From: Escarpia spicata
Taxonomy: Eukaryota; Annelida; Polychaeta; Sabellida; Siboglinidae
Length of the DNA stretch: 64,000 nt
NCBI GenBank assembly: GCA_963995525.1
Contig: OZ023210.1
Coordinates: forward strand, 1,012,482-1,076,481
Direction of reading: 5' to 3'
Every line of letters starts with the position of its first letter. Positions within the stretch are counted from its first letter, which is position 1. Positions 23,710 through 34,827 of the stretch are shown piece by piece. The notes below the pieces were generated by a model, which made no database searches, had not been told where the DNA came from, and was given only the letters and a program-made list of their open reading frames with translations. Both the position numbers and the translations under genes were made by a program.

Positions 23710-24060
23710 CATCTCTACATACATTTCTTCTGGTCTTACTCGATGCAAGTGAGGGCGGTTCTGCTCGCGTTAACCGATTGGCATCGTCAATAACCCAGCG
23801 TGTTATATACGCTATGAGTGTTGGTGCTGTGAAGACATCCTAGGGCGTCCTACTTCTGTGAATTATAAAAATCTTTCCCAGGAAAGAATGAGGTAATCAA
23901 AACGAAATTAACACGGCGCTGCGCACTGTTAAACTATCAAATGTTGACAGTGATTATGTTCTACTACCTTCCAATGTAAGTAATTCCATCCCAACAGTGT
24001 TAGCATACGACAATATCATTAGGCAAGAGGAATCACTGAGAGGGGTAGGAACATCACATC
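23710..24060 (+). pseudogene. 5' part of a decayed transposon-like ORF (host of the 108-bp array)
   Basis: Across frameshifts it reads 'SITQRVIYAMSVGAVKTS', then 'LLPSNVSNSIPTVLAYDN' and 'RQEESLRGVGTSHRVSGI'. From memory this order (SIAQ.IVY..S.GR.KTPKH / LPSNI / AFDNIDR.EETLSG.GTSHRVNGI) is typical of a highly repeated, functionally unassigned ORF family of marine invertebrates. Several stops precede the array (for example near 23848 and 23892). The homology runs straight into the first array unit, so the satellite lies inside this ORF. Confidence 0.6.
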
Positions 24061-27000
24061 GAGTCAGTGGCATCATTCTCCAACCAAAGTTGTTGACGTG
24101 CAAGCCGCATCACAACTATCCGAGAACTGCTTCCAGTGTACAGTGTGGGGGGGGGGGGGGGGACATCACATCGAGTCAATGGCATCATTCTCCAACCAAA
24201 GTTGTTGAAGTGCAAGCTGCATCAGAACTATCCGAGAACTGCTTCCAGTGTACAGTGTGGGGGGGGGGGACATCACATCGAGTCAATGGCATCATTCTCC
24301 AACCAAAGTTGTTGAAGTGCAAGCCGCATCAGAACTATCCGAGAACTGCTTCCAGTGTACAGTGTGGGGGGGGGGGGGGGGGGGACATCACATCGAGTCA
24401 ATGGCATCATTCTCCAACCAAAGTTGTTGAAGTGCAAGCCGCATCAGAACTATCCGAGAACTGCTTCCAGTGTACAGTGTGGGGGGGGGACATCACATCG
24501 AGTCAATGGCATCATTCTCCAACCAAAGTTGTTGACGTGCAAGCCGCCTCAGAACTATCCGAGAACTGCTTCCAGTGTACAGTGTGGGGGGGGGACATCA
24601 CATCGAGTCAATGGCATCATTCTCCAACCAAAGTTGTTGAAGTGCAAGCCGCATCAGAACTATCCGAGAACTGCTTCCAGTGTACAGTGTGGGGGGGGGG
24701 GGACATCACATCGAGTCAATGGCATCATTCTCCAACCAAAGTTGTTGACGTGCAAGCCGCATCAGAACTATCCGAGAACTGCTTCCAGTGTACAGTGTGG
24801 GGGGGGGGGGGGACATCACATCGAGTCAATGGCATCATTCTCCAACCAAAGTTGTTGAAGTGCAAGCTGCATCAGAACTATCCGAGAACTGCTTCCAGTG
24901 TACAGTGTGGGGGGGGACATCACATCGAGTCAATGGCATCATTCTCCAACCAAAGTTGTTGAAGTGCAAGCCGCATCAGAACTATCCGAGAACTGCTTCC
25001 AATGTACAGTGTGGGGGGGGGGAACATCACATCGAGTCAATGGCATCATTCTCCAACCAAAGTTGTTGAAGTGCAAGCCGCATCAGAACTATCCGAGAAC
25101 TGCTTCCAGTGTACAGTGTGGGGGGGGACATCACATCGAGTCAATGGCATCATTCTCCAACCAAAGTTGTTGACGTGCAAGCTGCATCAGAACTATCCGA
25201 GAACTGCTTCCAGTGTACAGTGTGGTGGGGGGGGGGGGACATCACATCGAGTCAATGGCATCATTCTCCAACCAAAGTTGTTGACGTGCAAGCCGCCTCA
25301 GAACTATCCGAGAACTGCTTCCAGTGTACAGTGTGGGGGGGGGGGACATCACATCGAGTCAATGGCATCATTCTCCAACCAAAGTTGTTGACGTGCAAGC
25401 CGCCTCAGAACTATCCGAGAACTGCTTCCAGTGTACAGTGTGGGGGGGGGGGGGACATCACATCGAGTCAATGGCATCATTCTCCAACCAAAGTTGTTGA
25501 AGTGCAAGCCGCATCAGAACTATCCGAGAACTGCTTCCAGTGTACAGTGTGGGGGGGGGGGGACATCACATCGAGTCAATGGCATCATTCTCCAACCAAA
25601 GTTGTTGAAGTGCAAGCTGCATCAGAACTATCCGAGAACTGCTTCCAGTGTACAGTGTGGGGGGGGGGGGGACATCACATCGAGTCAATGGCATCATTCT
25701 CCAACCAAAGTTGTTGACGTGCAAGCCGCATCAGAACTATCCGAGAACTGCTTCCAGTGTACAGTGTGGGGGGGGGGGGACATCACATCGAGTCAATGGC
25801 ATCATTCTCCAACCAAAGTTGTTGACGTGCAAGCCGCCTCAGAACTATCCGAGAACTGCTTCCAGTGTACAGTGTGGGGGGGGACATCACATCGAGTCAA
25901 TGGCATCATTCTCCAACCAAAGTTGTTGAAGTGCAAGCCGCATCAGAACTATCCGAGAACTGCTTCCAGTGTACAGTGTGGGGGGGGGGACATCACATCG
26001 AGTCAATGGCATCATTCTCCAACCAAAGTTGTTGAAGTGCAAGCTGCATCAGAACTATCCGAGAACTGCTTCCAGTGTACAGTGTGGGGGGGGGGGGACA
26101 TCACATCGAGTCAATGGCATCATTCTCCAACCAAAGTTGTTGACGTGCAAGCCGCATCAGAACTATCCGAGAACTGCTTCCAGTGTACAGTGTGGGGGGG
26201 GGGGGGGACATCACATCGAGTCAATGGCATCATTCTCCAACCAAAGTTGTTGACGTGCAAGCCGCCTCAGAACTATCCGAGAACTGCTTCCAGTGTACAG
26301 TGTGGGGGGGGGACATCACATCGAGTCAATGGCATCATTCTCCAACCAAAGTTGTTGAAGTGCAAGCCGCATCAGAACTATCCGAGAACTGCTTCCAGTG
26401 TACAGTGTGGGGGGGGGGGGGGACATCACATCGAGTCAATGGCATCATTCTCCAACCAAAGTTGTTGAAGTGCAAGCCGCATCAGAACTATCCGAGAACT
26501 GCTTCCAGTGTACAGTGTGGGGGGGGGGGACATCACATCGAGTCAATGGCATCATTCTCCAACCAAAGTTGTTGAAGTGCAAGCTGCATCAGAACTATCC
26601 GAGAACTGCTTCCAGTGTACAGTGTGGGGGGGGGGGGGGGACATCACATCGAGTCAATGGCATCATTCTCCAACCAAAGTTGTTGAAGTGCAAGCTGCAT
26701 CAGAACTATCCGAGAACTGCTTCCAGTGTACAGTGTGGGGGGGGGGGGGGGGACATCACATCGAGTCAATGGCATCATTCTCCAACCAAAGTTGTTGACG
26801 TGCAAGCCGCATCAGAACTATCCGAGAACTGCGTCCAGTGTACAGTGTGGGGGGGGGGACATCACATCGAGTCAATGGCATCATTCTCCAACCAAAGTTG
26901 TTGACGTGCAAGCCGCATCAGAACTATCCGAGAACTGCTTCCAGTGTACAGTGTGGGGGGGGGGGGGGGGACATCACATCGAGTCAATGGCATCATTCTC

Positions 27001-27788
27001 CAACCAAAGTTGTTGACGTGCAAGCCGCCTCAGAACTATCCGAGAACTGCTTCCAGTGTACAGTGTGGGGGGGGGGGGGACATCACATCGAGTCAATGGC
27101 ATCATTCTCCAACCAAAGTTGTTGAAGTGCAAGCTGCATCAGAACTATCCGAGAACTGCTTCCAGTGTACAGTGTGGGGGGGGGGGACATCACATCGAGT
27201 CAATGGCATCATTCTCCAACCAAAGTTGTTGAAGTGCAAGCCGCCTCAGAACTATCCGAGAACTGCTTCCAGTGTACAGTGTGGGGGGGGGGGGGGACAT
27301 CACATCGAGTCAATGGCATCATTCTCCAACCAAAGTTGTTGAAGTGCAAGCCGCCTCAGAACTATCCGAGAACTGCTTCCAGTGTACAGTGTGGGGGGGG
27401 GACATCACATCGAGTCAATGGCATCATTCTCCAACCAAAGTTGTTGAAGTGCAAGCTGCATCAGAACTATCCGAGAACTGCTTCCAGTGTACAGTGTGGG
27501 GGGGGGGGGGGACATCACATCGAGTCAATGGCATCATTCTCCAACCAAAGTTGTTGACGTGCAAGCTGCATCAGAACTATCCGAGAACTGCTTCCAGTGT
27601 ACAGTGTGGGGGGGGGGACATCACATCGAGTCAATGGCATCATTCTCCAACCAAAGTTGTTGACGTGCAAGCCGCATCAGAACTATCCGAGAACTGCTTC
27701 CAGTGTACAGTGTGGGGGGGGGGGACATCACATCGAGTCAATGGCATCATTCTCCAACCAAAGTTGTTGACGTGCAAGCCGCATCAGA
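24051..27788 (+). repeat. Tandem array: 97 bp plus variable poly-G, about 35 units
   Basis: Each unit is a 97-bp core starting 'acatcacatcgagtcaatgg' and ending 'ccagtgtacagtgtg', followed by 7 to 17 G residues, giving a period of 104-113 bp. I count 35 unit starts from 24051 to 27724; the last unit is cut at 'gccgcatcag'. Cores are nearly identical. Most variation falls at three sites: gaagtg/gacgtg, gccgc/gctgc and gcatc/gcctc. Unit 1 has extra differences ('cagtgg', 'catcacaac'), as expected for an array edge. Many overlapping open frames arise because two of the three forward frames lack stops; they are not genes. Confidence 0.97.
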
Positions 27789-28260
27789 CAACTTTTATTG
27801 TGGCTAAACCAGAAAAGATGCGATCAATCTAGCTTTCCGAGAAATTTATTCCAGAATACAGCGTTTGAAATAGAGGAGGCCCACCTAAGTAAAACCACCT
27901 GATTTATTTGGACCTATTGCATATGCAGCATTAATAGCACAGCGGAGTAACCACGTGTGGGTGTGACTTGTTTGCTGGAACCATCATTTGTAGGTTTGCC
28001 CACTATCAACATGAGACAGAAATGTCCACTGTCGAAGAAATGTTACGCACCACCTTGTACGAATATGACAGAAGAAATTGTCAACAATGATACACAAACA
28101 GGAGGAGGAAACATCCTTCAGCCTCCGGCCTGGGGTAGGGTTGCGCTGCTACGTTACAGCAGAACACAGTGATGTTGCCATGAGGCAGTTGCTTGAGACA
28201 TTCTTTGTCCAGGACTCAACAGCAGTCTACACAGTTGTTGATCTACTGAAGAACGACTAG
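27789..28260 (+). pseudogene. 3' part of the same decayed transposon-like ORF
   Basis: After the last unit the ORF homology resumes: 'TTFIVAKPEKMRSI' at about 27790-27832, which in the family leads to a 'KKRS..' basic stretch. Then 'VGLPTIN' shifts frame into 'ETEMSTVEEMLRTTLYEYDRR' at about 27990-28075, matching a family 'GY.P.IN.P.TE.STV' motif. Further on, 28078-28260 is open ('MRQLLETFFVQDSTAVYTVVDLLKN') but I cannot place it. Stops and frameshifts show it is dead. Confidence 0.5.
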
Positions 28261-28652
28261 GCAAATATGCTTGGGCAAGACCCTTCCAATCTTGTCATTT
28301 CTACAAATGTTGCTGCCACACCTGACGTATCCGGTGATCCCCTGCACCCACAACAAACGTGGGAACAAGTGTACTAGGTGTTTCAGGAATATTGAGTCCA
28401 GGAAGGCATAGGTTGACACGACCCTATCAAGAAAATGAACTTGAAAACATTTGGTGAATTCTAGAAAAAATGAGTGATTGGCTGAAATAAAGAAATAATA
28501 TTTAAGACTGACAGGATGCTTTTATCAATCGTGGAACTGATTACAAAAATAGGATGCACACTGTGTTTTCCCATCCTCTTGGGCCGTATCTATGGACAGT
28601 TGCAAACATTTACTGAAGCATGAAGAAAACTAGCGAGCTGAATACAACTTTA

Positions 28653-28856
28653 AGATCCAATCAGTAAATTTGGCTGTAGGACACGAGTTTTGAATAGCTC
28701 GACTTCCACTTGAAAATGGCAGCCATGTTTAAAGATGGCGTCCAAAAGGTAATAAGCTACGCTTCTGAAATGTCCATCATCCAGTTTTGGACACCTCAGA
28801 TATTGACGTAACTTAAATTCATAGTGGGAATTAGTCCCTCAATCTGATAATCAAAT
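28653..28856 (-). repeat. Right arm of the ~210-bp inverted repeat
   Basis: This is the reverse complement of 22716-22928: 'taagatccaatcagtaaatt', 'aatggcagccatgtttaaag', 'ggtaataagctacgcttctg', 'ggacacctcagatattg'. The pair could be the terminal repeats of one element carrying the decayed ORF and array, or two opposed copies of a smaller element. Confidence 0.85.
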
Positions 28857-29629
28857 TTTTTCTGGACTAATTTGTATAGGTTGAGTATCCACAAAATAAC
28901 AATAGATACAACTTAGAGTAGACTTAGTCTAAGGCAAGTTAGTGTCGTGACAGACTAATGTCACAGATGATTGATGGATACCAGGCAGGATAGCCGAGCC
29001 AGCATGTGCTGGTAGAACACTGAGATATCAAACTAAATACCACCTTTGCCTTTGGCGCATAGTCTTGAATTGAATAGTAATCGATATCACACACTTTCAA
29101 GGCGGTGTCCTGTAACTGTACTCTGTAACATTGTAGCAAGATACGTAAACGTATGTTAATTTTCCTAAGTAAACATTGACTGGATTTTGCCCTATGCCAG
29201 CTTTGGGCTTGGCTTGGGACAAGGCATGACCTTGCTTAGCTTGCATTCCTTGCCCTTGCTTGCGTTTTATTTGTCATTACCTATGCATCAACATTTCTCA
29301 ATGACAGTGCTACATAATGTTTTGCATAGTAGATACGCGGATTAATCATCAGTTTCCCATGCATATTTGTCTATGTTATTCTTTTTCATTAACCGTCAGA
29401 AACATACGAGTAGAACTATAACAGTAAAATATAGCCAAATATCAGTGATCGTACCCGTTGAAACGCAAACAAAACCTCACGAGATTTTCGTACGCAAGTT
29501 ACGAATTTCTTAGTTGCGAAAATTCGCAAGCGTTTTCAGAATACCAACTAGCTAAATTTCGCAGCTAAGTAATTATCCTCCATATTTGCGCAACTTCGTA
29601 CGTTCAGATATGTTTCTTCGACAATACGG
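28857..29629. other. No gene recognised
   Basis: No coding motif. A run of related 'cttgg/cttgc' words occurs at 29190-29265. Confidence 0.45.
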
Positions 29630-30050
29630 GCCCAGGAAATTCCATCCATGCCCATTAATTGGATCTACAGGCAAAAACTGGAGTGTCGTTGCGCACCAGA
29701 TCTTAAGACTATGGTGTTTGTCATAATGGCACAATAAAATGTACCACACCCTAATATTCTCCATCACTTGTGTATTTCAGCAACCCTGCGACATTATGTA
29801 CAAAACGTCACAGGTCATTGTATTATATCAACAGTCACAGATTGCGGCTTTTCTCCAGGTTTCCTTGACATATAAGTTCGATTGTTATTGCAATTTTTAA
29901 GTTAGATTTTGTTGAACTACTAAAAAGAAAAATAATGTTTTAGTATAAACAAACCAAATATATGGAATTTCCATTGTGCTGATTTTAAACTGTGAGAATC
30001 AATGTATCAATTACAGTTAGTATAATATTTTACTCTTACAAAGGTATGAA
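29630..30050 (+). repeat. Duplicated receptor block, displaced 3' part of copy 1
   Basis: This matches 63450-63840 at high identity over about 400 bp ('attaattggatctacagg', 'ggagtgtcgttgcgcaccag', 'ctgcgacattatgtacaaaa', 'aaaggtatgaa'). In copy 2 it follows the receptor 3' region directly. No coding function is seen. Confidence 0.85.
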
Positions 30051-30379
30051 TTTGTGTTATATAATGTGTTTTATTGTTATGTATCAACTACCATATTTAG
30101 GTAAGTTAGGCAGTATATTCTATATTAATTTACATTATTAGTGTTACATGTATTGTTTCAGTGCAGACGTACAGCTTGGAAAATGGTATCTATAAATTGA
30201 TAAGTTCTTGCATTTTGCATAACTTAAGATAATATTGCTGTGGATGCATCAATAGATTAAGTAAGTTGTTCTAATTGCTAAACTAAATAAATAATTATGT
30301 TAAAATACAACTTAAATATGTTCTTTCTGCTGTAAAAAATATATCAAAATATATAAAGATGAATAACTTAGAGAAAACA
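30051..30379. other. AT-rich spacer, no gene recognised
   Basis: Sequence about 75% AT without motifs. Confidence 0.5.
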
Positions 30380-30905
30380 ATTTAAACGGTCATTGAAACC
30401 GTGTACACATTATATATAAAAAACGTGGGCTTTTAAAGCCGTCTTGACTGATTGAAGTTTTTGAAGTAACAGTCGTCGGCAGAGTATTCCATATTGTAGC
30501 GGCAGCGTGAACGAATGCGCAGTCCACTGGCTTTCGTTCGTGATCTCTCAACCACAAGACTGTTACACTCAGCAGAACGAAGACTTCTGGCCGGTTTGTG
30601 GATGGACACAAGTGTCTGCATGTATGGTGGCGATAGTTCAGCATTCAACACCTTATATGTGAGTTCTGCTATTTTTTGTAGGTAATCCGTTGCTGGACAG
30701 GCAGACAGTGGATTTCCCGCAGTAGTGGTAACGCACTTTCGCATCGCGCACACCGAGTTACTAGACGAACCGCAGCATTCTGTAGTCGCTGCTGCCTGCC
30801 GATGTTCTTGGCAGAGGTGCCAAACAAAAGCGAATTGCAGTAATTTACGGGTGACGTAATCGTTGCACTGACAACTCGTTCTGTTGTCTACTGTGGCAGG
30901 TAACC
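30380..30905 (-). pseudogene. LINE-N fragment, RT C-terminal domain
   Basis: On the minus strand it reads 'NYCNSLLFGTSAKNIGR', 'LQNAAVRLVTRCAR', 'KIAELTYKVLN', 'PARSLRSAECNSLVV', then with frameshifts 'FVHAAATIWNTLP' and 'GFKSPRFLYI'. This is the standard end of a LINE ORF2 (CNSLLYG..LQRVQNxAARLV...F.xAAPxLWNxLP...FKxxLKTxLF). Only the C-terminal ~170 codons remain, in two frames. Confidence 0.8.
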
Positions 30906-30992
30906 GTGAATTTGGCCGAAGTTACGTAAATACAGTGAATAGGTATTAATTGTACGATAAATCTGCTGAGTCAAGGTATTTGTATAAAGTAG

Positions 30993-32019
30993 CCCACACA
31001 CCAGTTAGACTCGCACGAGATGCGGTCGAGACGCAACAGTCTCGATCGTGTCCCCAGTGTGTGGAGCGAATTTCGAGGATCTAACATATTTGATATTTTG
31101 AGATCGTCTCGATGCGTATTGCCCTCGTCCTCACCTCGTCTCCACCGTGCGTTGTCTCAAGATTTGGTGTGCGGGTCGAGTTGCGGTCGAGACGAGTTGG
31201 AGCAGTTCCACATGCTAATGATGAGCTGGCCTGGAGTCACATGGTAGGTCGTAGGTCCTATAAATGTGCAGATTCAGAGGGCAGCACAGAGAGTCCGGAC
31301 CCACATTTTGAGCAAAAATATGTTCATTTACAATTAAAATATAATAATTGCTTAAAAATCACGTTCTACGCGTCACCTAAATGCAGCTTTTGAAGTGTTT
31401 TGTCCAAAAAAACATGATTGGAAGAGCAGGCATACCTTCCATCCTAATTTCCACGCCGATTCTTTTTTGGATAACAAAAATGTGCCTTTATGACTTAAAT
31501 ACGGATTAGTTGGCTAAACCCAGCCATGTTCTAAAATTACATATTTTCTATAGAGTTTGGCCATTTTCAAGTGTTTTTTTGTCTAAACATTTAGCTCTCC
31601 CACACACACACACATTATATTTCTTTTATGGCCATGAAAATACTATTATTCACCACGGAAATTGTATTATTTGCAAAAATAAATCAGATATCCGGTATCG
31701 TCTATTGCGAATCTTCGAGGAACCCAAGGGAGAACATATTATAATATTTTCAGGGATTGGTTTATTTAACCGTGTTCTTCCAAAATGAGCAATGCAACTT
31801 TGTTATTTTAGTTTTGCATTCCCCGTGGGTCCAAATGAGCGCGCGCATCGATCCGTCTTGCCTCGAGACGCATTATTGTCTCCTTGGTGTGCGGGCACTT
31901 CATGTCGGGAAGGTTGGAGACTCGCAGGAAATGCGTCCAGTCGAGATGCTCGAGAGGCGTTCAAGACGCATCGAAAACCCGTCTGGACCGCACCTCGAGC
32001 GAGTTTCCTTGGTGTGCGG
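30993..32019. mobile_element. CG-rich inverted-repeat (MITE-like) cluster
   Basis: The left end (30993-31033, starting 'cccacacaccagttagactc') and the right end (about 31980-32019, ending 'ccttggtgtgcgg') are imperfect reverse complements over about 40 bp. Related blocks occur inside: 'ttggtgtgcggg' near 31161 and 31886, and 'gcggtcgagacg' at 31022 and 31182. The composition (many CG and TCGAG steps) is unlike the flanks. There is no transposase ORF. I could not find a convincing target-site duplication, so it may be several small elements together. Confidence 0.45.
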
Positions 32020-32379
32020 ACCGCCTAGGTAGATCCCAAGAACTCTCACCCATTCGACAGCACAACCGACTCCGGACCCAACGCGCACATGCAGTCCAGC
32101 GACCAAATCAGATGTCGACCTGTTTTTGCATCGTTCATCAGCAAGTAGTTGAACATCGTCCAGTGTATGTTGTCCTTGCACTACTCGACACGATGCACAA
32201 CGGTCGTACGAGACATTACATTCAATTCAAAGTGATATAACAATTATTATGTCATTATGTCTTTAAACATTATGTTTTCGAAATATATAACCGATCGGCT
32301 GCATATATAAGTAAAACGGTACGACTCAACCTACCGTAACACAACTCCGGCTAGGCCATAGCGCCGTTGTAGAAGATAA

Positions 32380-32900
32380 AGAAGTATTGTATGTCGTTTA
32401 TATCGAAAGCAGCGCGTAGATCAATGAGCACAATGATATTGCCTTGGAAACTGACATGCTATGTTCATTTAACACGATCAAGCGAGCTCACAAAAACAAC
32501 ACTACAAGGAACAGTGCTGGGGAAAAGAAGACAGGGACACAGAGGATCAACGAGCACAATGATATTGCCTTGTCGACGGTCAAGGGCCGTTCTAATCTCG
32601 TTGATACCCAAAGTAGGGCGGTCTCTGTTGAATGATATCTGCAGATCGAAAAAGACCAGACAGTGACTGATCGACGAAGTGAGTGGTCAGTCTGGTTGCC
32701 ACTATCTATACAATTTCTTAGAGATCTATGATAGATGGCTGACTGTGCGGTAGTTGCTTATCGTGTCTTTGCACAACAAATGGTTTCTTCAGTAATTGGT
32801 GCACAAGACCACGCTTCAACTCAATCGGCATCACTTCTTCCGTTAAGCATACTGACAGCAGTGATAGCAAGTTCGTGAATGTTTTGCTTAAAACGATCAG
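32380..32900 (-). pseudogene. LINE-O fragment, reverse transcriptase
   Basis: The minus strand reads 'SVCLTEEVMPIELKRGLVHQLLKKPF' (RT fingers) at about 32760-32870, then, after damage, 'INEIRTALDRRQ' and 'NIIVLIDLRAAFD' (motif A region) at about 32390-32640. The motif A segment is interrupted by a 98-bp piece of LINE-D. It is truncated at both ends. Confidence 0.65.
32419..32572. repeat. 28-bp direct repeats flanking a 98-bp LINE-D fragment
   Basis: Direct repeats at 32419-32446 and 32545-32572 ('gatcaaYgagcacaatgata' plus 8 more bases) differ at one base. Between them, 32447-32544 is about 90% identical to part of LINE-D at 47314-47410 ('gaaactgacatgctatg', 'acacgatcaagcg', 'ggaaaagaagacagg'). 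The layout looks like an insertion with a long target-site duplication. Confidence 0.8.
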
Positions 32901-33475
32901 AGGACAGCAGATCAAATGCGCGTGTTTCACGTGCACGCTTTATGTGCCCGCATGTTTCACGTGCACGCTTTATGTGCACGCGTGTGCACAAGACCGCGCT
33001 TCAACTCGGTGGGACACTACAGGTGCACTTTGGTGGTACAAGCGATAACGTCGATGTTGAACTCGGCTATTTAAACGAAGTTAGCTTCGTATTCGGTTAT
33101 ACGCTCTGAGGTGCGTGACACACATGGTTCTGTAAAGGAAACGAAGGACTTGTTGATGCATTGCAACAATGTAAGGCGGATATATCTTCTGGGTACGGAG
33201 GTGATGGCTACCTTCTGAGTGAACTAGTGTTATCTTTCTGAGTGTTATCAGCATTTTTCAAACTGTCCTGGTAGTACTTCGTCTTAGTGAGATATATAAT
33301 ATTATTGCACTCACCGCGTGTAGCAACAACCATTTGGCGATGGACTTCCAGTTTCGAACAGCTCCACAACAAATCCATATTTCGCCGTTGTGTTCTCGCA
33401 TCGACAATGTCACTGTTATATCACGGATCGTGACATCAATGGCTCGGCGCACGACGGGATGATCAGTTGTAGAAA
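32901..33475. other. Spacer with a 30-bp tandem repeat; no gene recognised
   Basis: About 2.3 copies of a 30-bp unit ('tgtttcacgtgcacgcttta') occur at 32921-32985. 'gcacaagaccgcgcttcaac' at 32986 repeats 32801. No coding motif otherwise. Confidence 0.5.
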
Positions 33476-33668
<193 letters not shown>

Positions 33669-33904
33669 ACGCATGCTTTATTATTGTTAGATTGATAAAA
33701 CATTATCTTAGATGCTAGTGGCTATTTGAACGTGTATGTATATGTGAATTAATAATACGTCAGTGCTACACTTCTTTTGGTGATGTGGAATTGATTTGGT
33801 GGTTGCAATACTCGGTTTTAGTATTCACGTATTAAACTTTGTTGGAGAGAATCTCTCACATGCGCTGGAGGTCGTTCTCCTTTTATCATGACATAAGACA
33901 ATTA

Positions 33905-34827
33905 GCCACGCGAGCAGAATGATGCTGAGAGTCATCTTGAACAGATTGAAACCACAAGTAGAAGAGATCATCGCCGAAGAACAGGCGGGCTTTCGCAGTG
34001 GAAGAAGCACCACGGAACAAACATTCAATCTTCGTGTTCTGGGTGAGAAAACCTGCAACATCAAGAGGAACAATTCCATGTCTTCATTGATTTCAAGTAG
34101 GCATATGACAGGGTGTGGCATGCCGCACTATGGGCGACAATGAAGAACTTCAATATTGGACGAAAATTAGTACACACGATCGAGCGGCTATACAATAAAG
34201 CTAGCACCGCAGTACTGGTGCAAGTCGGCGGTTAATGGTTCCACACATCAGTCAAGGATGCCTCTTGTTATCTACATTATTCAACGTATTCCTGGAAGGA
34301 ATAATGATAGATGCCCTGGACGATCACACTGGGACAGTCGACATTGGAGGACGTATCATCAACAATTTACGGTTTGCTAATGACATCGACGGGTTGGCTG
34401 GAAGTGAAGAGGAACCTGCTAACCTTGTGAACCGACTGGACGACACATCAGCCAATATGGAATGGAAATTATCACAGAAACAAAACAAGGTAATGACAAA
34501 GAGCAACAACGCAATGAGGTCCCGAATAACTGCCAATGGACGTGAACTGGAAACAGTAAGTCAATTCAAGTACCTCGGAGCTATCATCAATGACGAGGGT
34601 TCCAGGAACAAAATCCTTGCAAGGTCTGCGCAAACATTAGCAGCACTGGCGAAAATGAAACCAGTCTGGAGAGACAAGAACATAGCACTGAAATCCAACT
34701 TAAACTAGAACGTACATCTTTTCATCCTTCTGTATGCGTGCGAATCATGGACCCTCACAGCGGAACTGCAAAGAAGAAATACTTCAGTGGAAATGAAATG
34801 CTACTGAAGAATCCTCGGTATTTCCTA
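33905..34827 (+). pseudogene. LINE-D copy 1, 5' portion (RT), interrupted
   Basis: It begins within RT ('MLRVILNRLKPQVEEIIAEE', 'QAGFRSGRSTTEQ'), loses frame after 'HVFIDFK', and continues 'HISQGCLLLSTLFNVFLEG' (motif B, Pro/Arg lost) and 'NNLRFANDIDGLAGSEEE' (YADD-type box changed to FAND). It then reads 'FKYLGAIINDEGSRNKILAR' and 'LLYACESWTLTAELQRR'. At 34827 it stops where LINE-F enters, and it resumes at 42786. This is a well-known endonuclease-RT family of corals, amphioxus and molluscs, from memory. It is 5'-truncated. Confidence 0.88.
34808..34827 (+). repeat. Target-site duplication, left copy (LINE-F into LINE-D)
   Basis: AGAATCCTCGGTATTTCCTA here matches AGAATCCCAGTGTTTCCTA at 42767-42785 (one indel, two mismatches). 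The undisrupted LINE-D copy has a single version at 47212-47231. Confidence 0.8.

Noticed and set aside
24051..27788. CRISPR-like regular array
   Set aside because: There are no unique spacers between repeats; the units are contiguous, and the setting is an animal genome.
24051..27832. Many overlapping forward ORFs of 60-345 codons
   Set aside because: They are readings of the 97-bp satellite core, in which two frames lack stops, and they change frame at each G-run. They are not genes.
28078..28260. Independent small gene at 28.1 kb
   Set aside because: The 60-70 codon frames overlap each other and sit in the decayed region between the array and the right inverted repeat; no start context or motif supports a gene.
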